Assembly: GCF_017948455.1 (NCBI RefSeq)
Contig: NZ_JAFFSU010000041.1
Coordinates: forward strand, 1-45,943
Source of the DNA: Streptomyces sp. GESEQ-4
GTDB taxonomy: Bacteria; Actinomycetota; Actinomycetes; Streptomycetales; Streptomycetaceae
Direction: 5' to 3'
DNA length: 45,943 nucleotides
Position numbers and translations under genes: made by a program. The notes under the pieces are model-generated. The model was given only the letters and a program-made list of their open reading frames with translations. It made no database searches and was not told the DNA's origin. Positions 35,274-43,250 of the stretch are shown piece after piece. Each line of letters begins with the position of its first letter. Positions within the stretch are counted from its first letter, which is position 1.

Positions 35274-36257
35274 TCAGCCGGTACGGCGCTTGACCAGCCG
35301 GAACGCGATCAAGGTGGCTGCGGCGGCCACGGCCAGGACGATGGCCGTCGCGGTGAGCTGGAGGGGCCAGTAGTGGGAAATGGGGTGGTAGTCGTTGTAG
35401 TAGCTGGTCGCGTCGAGGCGTTCCAGGGTGACCTTGCACGTCGGGACGAACGAGCCGCCGCACTGGGGGTCGGCGATCCGGTCGCCGGACGCGGTCACCA
35501 GACCGTGGCCGGCCGCCATGCCCTCACCCCACGGGCCTTGCTGCAGGCTGCTGAGCCGTGTGGCCGGCGGCCACAGATGCGGCAGCGCCTGCTGGATGGT
35601 GAGCCACAGCGCGGCCACCGCGACCGCGCCCGCGCCGAGCGCGGCGAGTGAGCGGCGCAGGACCAGGCCCGCGAGGGCGCCGACGAGGAGACCGGCCAGG
35701 GCGAGGGCGACGGTGATGGGGCCGCCCGCGTAGAAGGTGGCCGAGTCGTACCAGGGCTTGGCGGTGTCGATCTCGCCCCGCCCCGCCGACCAGGCCAGAT
35801 GGTGCAGGAGGACGAGCAGTCCGGTGCCGGCGGTGACCAGGACGGCCGGTGCGGCGAGCTTGGCGGCGAGCCAGCGGGCGGGGGAGACGGACTGGGTCCA
35901 GGCCAGCCGGTCGGTGCCGTTCTCCAGTTCACGGCCGATCAGCGAGGCGCCTGCCCATGCGGCGACCAGGAAGGGGAGTGCCAGGACGGCGATGGTCGCG
36001 TAGTTGTAGATGTCCTTGTAGTGGACGATCGCGTCCTGGTCGTACGTCACACAGGGCGGTGTCCCGCACGCTCTGTACTCCCTCCAGGCCACCGCCGCGT
36101 CGTCGGTGAGCGGGCCGCCGAGCCACAGGAGCGTGGCGGAGGTGACGACGATGAGTGCCGTCCAGATGTACAGGGCGGGCCGGTGGAGTCGTATCAGCCA
36201 GCGCAGCAGGTGAGGGGCGGGCGCCGGGGTCGGGGCGGGGGCGGTCAGGGCGGTCAC
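35274..36257 (-). CDS. ABC-2 type transporter permease
   Basis: A 327-residue membrane protein with six hydrophobic segments: two at the N-terminal half (ALYIWTALIVVTSATLLWL, NYATIAVLALPFLVAAWAG), three in the middle and one near the C terminus. The large outside loops hold paired Cys (CGTPPC and CGGSFVPTC), likely disulfides. GASLIGRELENGTDRLAWTQSVSPARWLAAKL is the usual ABC-2 coupling region. It overlaps the ATPase stop by 4 bp (GTGA) and is the last gene of the GntR-ABC operon. Export of a cationic peptide or cell-envelope antibiotic is common for YtrA-linked ABC systems; the actual substrate is unknown. Confidence 0.88.
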   Translation of the reverse strand: MTALTAPAPTPAPAPHLLRWLIRLHRPALYIWTALIVVTSATLLWLGGPLTDDAAVAWREYRACGTPPCVTYDQDAIVHYKDIYNYATIAVLALPFLVAAWAGASLIGRELENGTDRLAWTQSVSPARWLAAKLAAPAVLVTAGTGLLVLLHHLAWSAGRGEIDTAKPWYDSATFYAGGPITVALALAGLLVGALAGLVLRRSLAALGAGAVAVAALWLTIQQALPHLWPPATRLSSLQQGPWGEGMAAGHGLVTASGDRIADPQCGGSFVPTCKVTLERLDATSYYNDYHPISHYWPLQLTATAIVLAVAAAATLIAFRLVKRRTG

Positions 36258-37120
36258 GCGGGGGTCTCCTGGCTGTCGGCCTGCGGGTTGCGGAGGTAGG
36301 CGAGGACCAGGTCCTCCAGGGACGGGGCGCTGGTGCGCATGTCGTCGGGCAGCGGGCCCGACGGGCGGAGCAGCGCGGTGAGCTGGCGGCCGGTGGTACG
36401 GGATTCGACGACGGTGTGGTGCGCGGCGAGGGACGTGTCGGCGGGACCCGACACGCGCGTGTGCACCTGAAGCAGCTCGTCGAGCTCGCCCGCGAGCCGG
36501 ACCCGGCCGCCGCCGACCAGCAGCAGATGGTCGCAGGAGTCCTCCAGCTCGGCGACCACGTGCGAGGACATCACGATCGTGGTGCCGTACTGCGCGGCCT
36601 GGGACATCAGGACGCCCATCAGCTCGTGCCGGGCCAGCGGGTCGAGGTCGGCCATCGGCTCGTCCAGGAGCAGCAGTTCGGGCCGCTTGGCCAGCGCGAG
36701 GGCGAGCGCGACACGGGTGCGTTGGCCGCCGGAGAGGGAGCGCACCCGGGACTTGGGGTCGAGGTCGCCGGCGGCCACGATCCGCTCGGCGGTGGGCAGG
36801 TCCCAGCGGCCGGGGTTGAGGTCGGCGCCCATGCGCAGTGTCTCGGCGACCGTGAGCTGCGGGTACAGCGGCTTGTCCTGGCCGACGTAGCCGACACGCG
36901 CGCGTGCCGCCGCGGGAGTTCCGCCGAGGACGCTCACGGTGCCTTCGGTGGGCGCCAGTAGTCCGGCGGCGAGGACGAGCAGTGTGGACTTGCCGGCGCC
37001 GTTCGGGCCGACGACCGCGCAGACGCGTCCGGTGGGCAGCCGGACGGTGCAGTCCCGCAGCGCCCAGCGTTTGCCGAAGCGTTTGCCGAGGCCGGCTGCC
37101 TCTATGGCCGTGTCGGTCAT
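36254..37120 (-). CDS. ABC transporter ATP-binding protein
   Basis: A 288-residue ABC ATPase. Walker A GPNGAGKS, Q-loop in VGYVGQDKPLYPQLTV, signature LSGGQRTRVALALALAK, Walker B LLLLDEPMADLDPLARHEL and the H-loop MSSHVVAELE are all present. The C terminus after residue 210 is an extra domain of about 75 residues (HHTVVESRTTGRQLTALLR) as in other drug/peptide exporters. It overlaps the GntR stop (ATGA) and the permease start (GTGA), so the three are coupled. No start ambiguity. Confidence 0.93.
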   Translation of the reverse strand: MTDTAIEAAGLGKRFGKRWALRDCTVRLPTGRVCAVVGPNGAGKSTLLVLAAGLLAPTEGTVSVLGGTPAAARARVGYVGQDKPLYPQLTVAETLRMGADLNPGRWDLPTAERIVAAGDLDPKSRVRSLSGGQRTRVALALALAKRPELLLLDEPMADLDPLARHELMGVLMSQAAQYGTTIVMSSHVVAELEDSCDHLLLVGGGRVRLAGELDELLQVHTRVSGPADTSLAAHHTVVESRTTGRQLTALLRPSGPLPDDMRTSAPSLEDLVLAYLRNPQADSQETPA

Positions 37121-37524
37121 GACGGGTCTCCCTGGAGGTGCTTCTCGCCTGCGGCGAAGTGTGAGTCGAGTACGGCGGTGAAGAGTGCGGCCACGTCCTC
37201 CCGTCCGAGCCCCGCCTCGCGGGCCCGGTCCGCCCAGGCGTCCAGCTCGCCGCGCAGGGGGGAGTCGGCGGGGGTGGTGCTCAGTCCCCGGCGGACGAAG
37301 GTGCCCAGGCCCCGGCGTGCCTCGACCAGGCCCTCCCGCTCCAGTTCGCGGTAGGCCTTGAGGACGGTGTTGGGGTTGATGGCGGTGGCTTCGACGACCT
37401 CGCGGGCCGTGGGGAGCTTGTCTCCCTGCTCCAGCAGGCCCAGGCGGAGCGCCTGCTTGGTCTGCTGGACGATCTGGACGTAGGTGGCCACGCCGCTGTG
37501 CCGGTCGATGCGGTACTCGACCAT
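37117..37524 (-). CDS. GntR-family (YtrA-type) regulator
   Basis: A 135-residue regulator: winged-helix GntR domain (about 10-75, with YVQIVQQTKQALRLGLLEQGDKLPTAREVVEATAINPNTVLKAYRELEREGLVE, given in pieces here) and a short C-terminal tail of about 50 residues, which is the YtrA subgroup found with ABC transporter operons. The ATG at 37524 has AGGGGG about 8 nt upstream, and a perfect palindrome overlaps its promoter. It should repress its own operon until the transported compound or envelope stress is sensed. Confidence 0.93.
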   Translation of the reverse strand: MVEYRIDRHSGVATYVQIVQQTKQALRLGLLEQGDKLPTAREVVEATAINPNTVLKAYRELEREGLVEARRGLGTFVRRGLSTTPADSPLRGELDAWADRAREAGLGREDVAALFTAVLDSHFAAGEKHLQGDPS

Positions 37525-37533
37525 GGGACAACC

Positions 37534-37561
37534 CCCTTTCACTATTTGAGTAGTGAAAGGG
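37534..37561. promoter_or_regulatory. GntR/YtrA operator
   Basis: Perfect 11-bp arms CCCTTTCACTA (37534-37544) and TAGTGAAAGGG (37551-37561) with a 6-nt centre. It lies 10 bp upstream of the gntR start and about 100 bp from the divergent ECF sigma gene. The ribosome site of gntR overlaps one arm. Confidence 0.85.
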
Positions 37562-37659
37562 TGGTCTAAGGTGATCCCGAAAGTCAAGCCGGAAACGTCT
37601 GCCGGAATGTCATGGGCGAGGGTGTGAACCGATCCGGGACGCCGGTGCGATGAGGAGAC

Positions 37660-38202
37660 GTGAGCGAAACGAGAAGCGACGGGGATCTGCTGCGGGCCAT
37701 CGCGGCGGACGGGGACCGGCGTGCCTTCGAGGAGCTGTACCGGCGGTTCGCCCCCTGGCTCGCCGCCCGGCTGCGCGGCCGGTGCGCCGACGCCGGGATA
37801 GTCGACGACGTCGTGCAGGAGACGTTCCTCGCGGTGTGGCGGGGCAAGGCCCGCTACCGGGAGGACGGGGATGTGGCCGGGTGGCTGTGGCGCATCGGCT
37901 CGCGGCGCCTCGTCGACGCGCTGCGGGGCGACGGGGCGCGCGGCCGGCTGCGGCAGGCGCTGACGCGGCTGCGGCACCGGGACGAGGCGTCCGCGGAGGA
38001 GCGCGTGCTCGCGGGGGTCGAGCACGGGGACCTCGCGGGTGCGCTGGTGAGGCTCTCACCGGAGCTGCGCGCGGTGCTCCAGGCCACGGTTATCGACGGG
38101 CTGACCACCCGCGAGGCCGCCGTCGTGCTGGGGATTCCGCCCGGCACGGTCAAGACGCGGGCGATGCGTGCCCGCAAGCAACTGCGGGAGGCACTGGCAT
38201 GA
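37660..38202 (+). CDS. ECF RNA polymerase sigma factor
   Basis: A 180-residue extracytoplasmic-function sigma factor. Region 2 is GDRRAFEELYRRFAPWLAAR and IVDDVVQETFLAVWR; region 4 is LSPELRAVLQATVIDGLTTREAAVVLGIPPGTVKTRAMRARKQLRE (given in pieces). GTG start at 37660 with GAGGAG about 7 nt upstream. It is followed by a gene with an anti-sigma zinc motif and by ABC exporter genes in one operon, so it probably controls this operon. It is divergent from the GntR-ABC operon and shares its promoter region. Confidence 0.9.
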   Translation: MSETRSDGDLLRAIAADGDRRAFEELYRRFAPWLAARLRGRCADAGIVDDVVQETFLAVWRGKARYREDGDVAGWLWRIGSRRLVDALRGDGARGRLRQALTRLRHRDEASAEERVLAGVEHGDLAGALVRLSPELRAVLQATVIDGLTTREAAVVLGIPPGTVKTRAMRARKQLREALA

Positions 38203-38248
38203 CGCACGTAACCCCGCACGCCCACACACGAATCGAGGAGGTGTCCGC

Positions 38249-39076
38249 ATGACCTGGCACGTACCTGAAGGAGATCTACGGTCGTACGCCCGCGGCGAGC
38301 TGACCGCCCCCGCCCTCTGGTCCACCGACACCCACCTCACCGCCTGCTCCCCCTGCCGGGCCGTGCTCGCCGAGGTCAGCGACCCGGTCGCGCTCGACGC
38401 CGGCTGGGAGCGGCTGGACGCCGAGCTGGACGTGCCCCGGCCGGGGTGGCTCGAGGCGCTGCTGGTGCGGCTCGGGGTGCCCGATCACACGGCGCGGCTG
38501 CTCTCGGCGACGCCGGTGATGCGCGGCTCCTGGCTGGGCTCGGTCCTCGCGCTGCTCGTGCTGACCGTGCTGGTGACGAACCTGTCCCCGGTCACCGACT
38601 CGCCCAAGCTGTTCCTCGCCCTCGCGCCGCTGCTGCCCCTCGCCGGGGTCGCGGTGTCGTACGGGCCCGCCCTGGACCCGACGTACGAGATGGCCGTCGT
38701 CTCCCCGTTGCACGGGTTCCGGCTGCTGATGATCCGGACGGTCGCCGTGCTCACCACGGGACTCGCCCTCAACGGACTGGCGACGCTCGCCCTCCCGGCG
38801 TACGGCCTGCGCGCCCTCGCCTGGCTGCTGCCCGCGCTCGCCCTGACCGCGACCGGGCTCGCGCTGACCCCGCGGCTGGGGCCGGTGCTCGCGCCGTCCC
38901 TCGTCGGCGGGGGCTGGATCGCGCTGCTGCTGGTGGCGGAGGCGACGGCCGACGGCCCGCTCGCGCCCTTCACCGCCGCCGGTCAGAGCACGGCAGCCGC
39001 CGTCGCCGTGCTCGCCGCCGGTCTCCTCTTCTTCCTCCGTGACCGCTTCGACCTCTTCCACGGGAGCCCCGCATGA
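38249..39076 (+). CDS. Zinc-binding anti-sigma factor fused to a polytopic membrane domain
   Basis: A 275-residue protein from the ATG at 38249 (GAGGAGG upstream). The N terminus has the ZAS-type motif THLTACSPCR (Hx3Cx2C) after HVPEGDLRSYARGELT, a short cytoplasmic domain. Then about seven hydrophobic segments follow (from SWLGSVLALLVLTVLVTNL to AAVAVLAAGLLFFL). Usual anti-sigma factors have one membrane segment; here the sensor is a multi-pass domain. It follows the sigma gene by 46 bp and overlaps the ABC ATPase gene by 4 bp, so membrane events caused by the ABC system may control sigma release (inference). Confidence 0.85.
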   Translation: MTWHVPEGDLRSYARGELTAPALWSTDTHLTACSPCRAVLAEVSDPVALDAGWERLDAELDVPRPGWLEALLVRLGVPDHTARLLSATPVMRGSWLGSVLALLVLTVLVTNLSPVTDSPKLFLALAPLLPLAGVAVSYGPALDPTYEMAVVSPLHGFRLLMIRTVAVLTTGLALNGLATLALPAYGLRALAWLLPALALTATGLALTPRLGPVLAPSLVGGGWIALLLVAEATADGPLAPFTAAGQSTAAAVAVLAAGLLFFLRDRFDLFHGSPA

Positions 39077-39933
39077 CCCCCACCGTCTCCGCCTCCGGGC
39101 TCAGCCTCCGCTACGGCGGCACGCGCGCCCTGGACGACGTCGCGCTGCGGCTCACGCCGGGTGTGACCGGCCTGCTCGGCCCCAACGGCGCGGGAAAGAC
39201 CACCCTGTTGCGGGTGCTCGCCACCGCGGTCCCCGCCGACAGCGGCGCCTTCACGGTCCTCGGCCAGGACCCGTCGACCACCTCCGGCCGCCAGGAGGTC
39301 CGCCGCAACCTCGGTTACCTTCCCCAAACGCCCGGTTTCCACCCGGACTTCACGTCCTTCGAGTTCGTCGACTACGTGGCGATCCTCAAGGAACTGACCG
39401 ACCGCACGGCACGGCACCGGGAGGTGCGGCGGGTGCTGGAGTGCGTCGATCTGTCCGACGTACGCGGCAAGCGGATCAAGAAGCTGTCCGGCGGTATGCG
39501 GCAGCGGGTCGCACTGGCCGCCGCGCTCGTCGGCGACCCCGGTTTCCTGGTCCTCGACGAGCCGACCGTCGGCCTCGACCCCGAACAGCGCATGCGGTTC
39601 CGGGAGTTGATCGCCACGGCCGGAGAGGGCCGTACGGTCCTGCTGTCCACCCACCAGACCGAGGACGTGGCGATGCTCTGCCACCGGGTCCTGGTCATGG
39701 CGGGCGGCACCATCCGCTTCGACGGCACCCCCGCCGAGCTGACCGCACGAGCGGCCGGCCGGGTGTGGAGCAGCGCGGAGCGCGCGCCGGGCGCGAAGGC
39801 GGGCTGGCGGACGGGGATGGGGACGTACCGCAACGTCGGCGACCCGCCCCCCGGCGCCGAACTCCTCGACCCCACCCTGGAGGACGGCTACCTCCTCTCC
39901 CTCGACGGCGAGCACGCGGAGGTGGCCGCGTGA
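39073..39933 (+). CDS. ABC transporter ATP-binding protein
   Basis: A 286-residue ABC ATPase with Walker A GPNGAGKTT, signature LSGGMRQRVALAAALVG, Walker B FLVLDEPTVGLDPEQRMRF and H-loop LLSTHQTEDVAML. GYLPQTPGFHPDFTSFEFVDY is the Q-loop region. The C-terminal 60 residues form an added domain rich in Gly/Ala. It overlaps the anti-sigma stop (ATGA) and the permease start (GTGA). It belongs to the ABC-2 export class. Confidence 0.93.
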   Translation: MTPTVSASGLSLRYGGTRALDDVALRLTPGVTGLLGPNGAGKTTLLRVLATAVPADSGAFTVLGQDPSTTSGRQEVRRNLGYLPQTPGFHPDFTSFEFVDYVAILKELTDRTARHREVRRVLECVDLSDVRGKRIKKLSGGMRQRVALAAALVGDPGFLVLDEPTVGLDPEQRMRFRELIATAGEGRTVLLSTHQTEDVAMLCHRVLVMAGGTIRFDGTPAELTARAAGRVWSSAERAPGAKAGWRTGMGTYRNVGDPPPGAELLDPTLEDGYLLSLDGEHAEVAA

Positions 39934-41441
39934 GCACCGTGCTGCAGGCGGCCCCGCCCGCCGTGACCACCGCGCCGAGCCACACCTGGGCGGCCGTGTT
40001 TGCCCTCGCCCGCTTCGAGACGCGAAAGCTGCTGCTGAGCAGCCCCGTGCTGCTGGCCTTCGCCGGATACATCGCCTGGATCGTCTACATGGACCGCGAG
40101 GCCTTCCCCGCGCTCCAGGACGCCGACCGCGCCACGCAGGGCGCACCGCTGCTGGTCGCCCTGGCGGTACTGCTGTCGGCGAACCTGGCGGTGCTGAGAT
40201 CCAGGCGGCAGGACACGGAACGCCACTTCGGGGTGCTGGTGCTGCTGCCCTGGCAGCGCACGGCGGCCCACGCGCTGTCCGTGGTCCCGGCGGCCCTCCT
40301 CACAGCGCTGTGTGTGGGAGGCCAGTTCACCTGGCAGGCGCTCAAGCCGGGTGCCATAGGGCACGGTTCTCCGGCGGAGCTCCTCGTCGGGCCGCTGACG
40401 GTGCTGCTGCTCGGCACGATCGGGGTGCTGATGGCACGGCTGGTGGCGTCGGTGGTGGCGGCTCCGCTGGCGGCGGTCTTCTTCCTCTTCTTCTACGTCA
40501 TGATCGCGGCCCCCACCGGAAGCGGGCAGGGCACGCGATGGCTGGCGCCCGTGGTCGGCGAGAGCACGGCCAACACGCTCCCGTCCGACCTGCTGGGCCG
40601 CCCGGCCGCCTGGCACGCGATGTATCTCGCGGGGCTGGTCCTGTGCGCGGCGCTGGTCGCGGTGCTGGTCAGCGGTGGCCGCAAGGTGATCGTCGCGGGT
40701 GCCCTGGCCGCGGCGGTGCTCCTGACATTGACCGGCGCCGTCGCCCAGGCACGGGACATCTCGCCGGAGCTGACGGCGGCCCGGGAGCGGGTCTCGGTGA
40801 CGCCGGAGAAGGAACAGACCTGCGTACGGCACGACGGCTCGACGTACTGCGCCTTCCCGGAGTGGGCGCCGCGGACGGAGACCTGGGCGGACGTCGTGGA
40901 TCACGTCAAGTCGCTGGCCGGTGCCGGCGCGCAGGACCGCGAACTCGTCGTACGGCAGCGGATCGACGCCCGCTACGGCCTGGACGGCGACTCCGCGCTG
41001 GAACCTTCGGCCACCCCGGACCAGGTCACCGTGGGCACCCGCTGGGGCGGCAACCGCGTCCCCGAGTTCTCGGCGGCGGTCGCCTCCGTGCTGGTGACGG
41101 GCACCGAGAAGGATGCGGGCGGGATATGCGACGGCCGCATGGTCACCGTCATGTGGCTCGCGCTGGGCTGGGCGGACGACCCGATGCAGTCGTTGCGCGA
41201 CGTCCGCGTGGACGACAGCGTGTCCGGGTCCGCGACCGTCCTGTCGCCGACCGATCCGCTGTCCATGACGTCCGGTCACACCGACGTCGTACGGGAACTG
41301 CTGGAGCAGCCGCGCGACACCGTCACCGCGAAGGTGAAGGCGAACTGGGCCGAACTGACCGCACCGGACGTCAAGACCAGCCGGGTCGCCCAGCTGCTGG
41401 GCGTCGACGCACCGAAGGGCGCGGACTCGTGCGAGGAGTGA
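39930..41441 (+). CDS. ABC permease with large extracytoplasmic domain
   Basis: A 503-residue membrane protein from the GTG at 39930. Residues 1-275 hold about six or seven hydrophobic segments (RKLLLSSPVLLAFAGYIAW, APLLVALAVLLSANLAVL, ELLVGPLTVLLLGTIGVLM, PLAAVFFLFFYVMIAAP and others). The last 230 residues are hydrophilic and should lie outside, with Cys in EQTCVRHDGSTYCAFPEW, GGICDGR and the final CEE, and no resemblance to a family I recognise. It is coupled to the ATPase gene in front and the membrane gene behind. Its outer domain might bind the exported compound or signal to the anti-sigma protein. Confidence 0.82.
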   Translation: MSTVLQAAPPAVTTAPSHTWAAVFALARFETRKLLLSSPVLLAFAGYIAWIVYMDREAFPALQDADRATQGAPLLVALAVLLSANLAVLRSRRQDTERHFGVLVLLPWQRTAAHALSVVPAALLTALCVGGQFTWQALKPGAIGHGSPAELLVGPLTVLLLGTIGVLMARLVASVVAAPLAAVFFLFFYVMIAAPTGSGQGTRWLAPVVGESTANTLPSDLLGRPAAWHAMYLAGLVLCAALVAVLVSGGRKVIVAGALAAAVLLTLTGAVAQARDISPELTAARERVSVTPEKEQTCVRHDGSTYCAFPEWAPRTETWADVVDHVKSLAGAGAQDRELVVRQRIDARYGLDGDSALEPSATPDQVTVGTRWGGNRVPEFSAAVASVLVTGTEKDAGGICDGRMVTVMWLALGWADDPMQSLRDVRVDDSVSGSATVLSPTDPLSMTSGHTDVVRELLEQPRDTVTAKVKANWAELTAPDVKTSRVAQLLGVDAPKGADSCEE

Positions 41442-42064
41442 CGGCGCTGGTGGTGCCGGTCCTCCGCGCTCTGCCGTGGCGGGTGCTGGGCGCTTCCGCG
41501 GCGGCGGGACTGCTGCTCGCGGGGTTGCCCCGGCTGTTCGGACTGGACACCTGGTGGGCCCTGCTCCTCCTCCGGGGCGCCGTCCTGGCCTTCGCCCTCG
41601 GGCTCGCGTTCGTCCTGGACGACCCCGCCCGGCACACGACGGCACCGGTGCCGACCCGCCGCTGGATCCGCCACGCCCTGCGGGCGGCGCTCGTCGCACC
41701 GGTGGCGGGGGCGTGGTGGGTGGGGGCGGTGCTGCTGGTTCCTGGGTCGCTCCGTCCTCCGCTCGCCGACGTCACGCTGGAGGCGGGCGCGGTGTTCGCC
41801 GTGGCCCTGGCGGTGGCGGCGGCAGCGGTACACCGCACCGACCAACCCACCCCGGGCACGCTGGTCGCGGCGACCCTGCTCGCGTCCGCCGCCCTGACCC
41901 CGCTCCTCCTGCCGGACGACTGGGCCCTGTTCGTCTCCGTCACCGACGAGCGGTGGGGCGCCGCGCACGACCGGTGGTGGATGGTGCTGGCCGGTGCGGT
42001 GGTGGTGTGGGGGGCGTGCGGGACGGAGCCGGTGCGGAGGCGTTGGGTGCGGGCCGCTTTCTGA
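41429..42064 (+). CDS. Polytopic membrane protein of the sigma/ABC operon
   Basis: A 211-residue protein with about six hydrophobic segments, for example WRVLGASAAAGLLLAGLPRLF, LRAALVAPVAGAWWVGAVLLV and GTLVAATLLASAALTPLLLP. The GTG at 41429 has AAGGGC about 9 nt upstream; the GTG at 41438, which overlaps the permease stop as GTGA, is equally possible. No conserved family is recognised. It probably forms part of the ABC export complex or its sensor. It ends at a 35-bp minisatellite and is convergent with mshD. Confidence 0.72.
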   Translation: MRGVTALVVPVLRALPWRVLGASAAAGLLLAGLPRLFGLDTWWALLLLRGAVLAFALGLAFVLDDPARHTTAPVPTRRWIRHALRAALVAPVAGAWWVGAVLLVPGSLRPPLADVTLEAGAVFAVALAVAAAAVHRTDQPTPGTLVAATLLASAALTPLLLPDDWALFVSVTDERWGAAHDRWWMVLAGAVVVWGACGTEPVRRRWVRAAF

Positions 42065-42169
42065 CGCCGGTCACGGGACCGACGCCGGTCACGGCACGAC
42101 GCCGGTCACGGGACCGACGCCGGTCACGGCACGACGCCGGTCACGGGACCGACGCCGTCACGGGACCGG
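42065..42169. repeat. 35-bp minisatellite, three copies
   Basis: Each 35-bp unit is made of an 18-bp part (CGCCGGTCACGGGACCGA) and a 17-bp part (CGCCGGTCACGGCACGA). Copies begin at 42065, 42100 and 42135; the third has a divergent second half. It lies right after the stop of the membrane protein gene, in front of the convergent mshD. Confidence 0.9.
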
Positions 42170-42202
42170 CACCCGACCGGCACCGCGCAGCGCCCCGCAA
42201 CG

Positions 42203-43129
42203 TCAGGTCTCCGTGCGGTACATCAGGTCCGTCTCGTGCGTGACGAAGCCCAGCCGCTCGTACACCGACACCGCCGCCTTGTTGTCGGCGTCGACGTACA
42301 GCATCGCGGTCGGGAGGGCCTGCGCCGCGAGGTGACGTAGCCCGATCGTCGTCAGGGCCTTGCCCAGGCCGCCGCCCTGGGCGCCGGGGCGCACGCCCAC
42401 GACGTACACCTCGCCCAGCCCGTCGGCCGCGTGGACCTTCGTCCAGTGGAAGCCGATCAGCTCGCCCTCGCGCTCCGCGAGGAAGAACCCGGCGGGATCG
42501 AACCACGGCTCGGCCTTACGGTCGTCGAGGTCCCGCTGGGTGAGGGAGCCCTGCTCGGGATGGTGGGCGAAGGCGGCGGCGTTCACGGCGAGCCAGGCGG
42601 CGTCGTCCTGACCGGGGACGAAGGTGCGGACGGTCACGCCGGGCGGGAGGACCGGATCGGGCAGCTCGAGGTCGGTCAACGGCCGCCGCATCTGGCGCAG
42701 TTCACGGAACAGGGTCAGCCCCAGCACCTGGGCCAGATGCCGCGCAGCCGAGTGACCGCCGTGCGCCCACACCCGTAGCCGCTTCCCGGACGCGGCAAGG
42801 AGGGCCGAGCCCAGCGCGCGCCCGTGCCCGTGCCCGCGGTGCGCGGGATGGACGACCAGTTCGGCGGCCGGCGCCTCCACCGGATCGGTGTCCTCCAACT
42901 GGGCGTAGCCGACGAGTTCGTCGCCGACGGTGAGGAGGAGATGGGCGATGCCCTCCCGAGCGCCGCCGCGCAGATACAGCCGCCCCTGCTCGGACACCGC
43001 CTGCCGCCCGTCGTGGTCCGCGGCCTCCGCCAGCAGCGCGAGCACGGATTCGGTCTGTTCCGGGGAGAGCACGGAGTAGGTCTCGATGGCGCGGGAGAGG
43101 GCCGGGTAGGCCGTGTCGTCGCTGGTCAT
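42203..43129 (-). CDS. mshD: Mycothiol synthase MshD
   Basis: A 308-residue protein with two GNAT domains. The first has ELVVHPAHRGHGHGRALGSALL; the second has EVYVVGVRPGAQGGGLGKALTTIGLRHL and DADNKAAVSVYERLGFVTHETDLMYR, the acetyl-CoA site of MshD. LTQRDLDDRKAEPWFDPAGFFLAE is characteristic of this enzyme. It acetylates Cys-GlcN-Ins in the last step of mycothiol synthesis, the main thiol of actinobacteria. ATG at 43129 chosen; the frame is open to 43222 but the extra residues are not protein-like. It is divergent from the 5'-nucleotidase gene. Confidence 0.94.
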   Translation of the reverse strand: MTSDDTAYPALSRAIETYSVLSPEQTESVLALLAEAADHDGRQAVSEQGRLYLRGGAREGIAHLLLTVGDELVGYAQLEDTDPVEAPAAELVVHPAHRGHGHGRALGSALLAASGKRLRVWAHGGHSAARHLAQVLGLTLFRELRQMRRPLTDLELPDPVLPPGVTVRTFVPGQDDAAWLAVNAAAFAHHPEQGSLTQRDLDDRKAEPWFDPAGFFLAEREGELIGFHWTKVHAADGLGEVYVVGVRPGAQGGGLGKALTTIGLRHLAAQALPTAMLYVDADNKAAVSVYERLGFVTHETDLMYRTET

Positions 43130-43250
43130 GAGTACGAGGGTACGGCGGCAACCAGGTTGTAACACCGAAAACCCTGTCGCGCTACGCGCGTTGACTTTAG
43201 GCTGCCGCCCTACGAACCACACTCACCTCAGCAGACCCACAGGGGAGCGC

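Noticed and set aside
43130..43250. Search for a PHO box upstream of the 5'-nucleotidase gene
   Set aside because: No in-phase GTTCACC-like units; only a possible -35 TTGACT at 43191.
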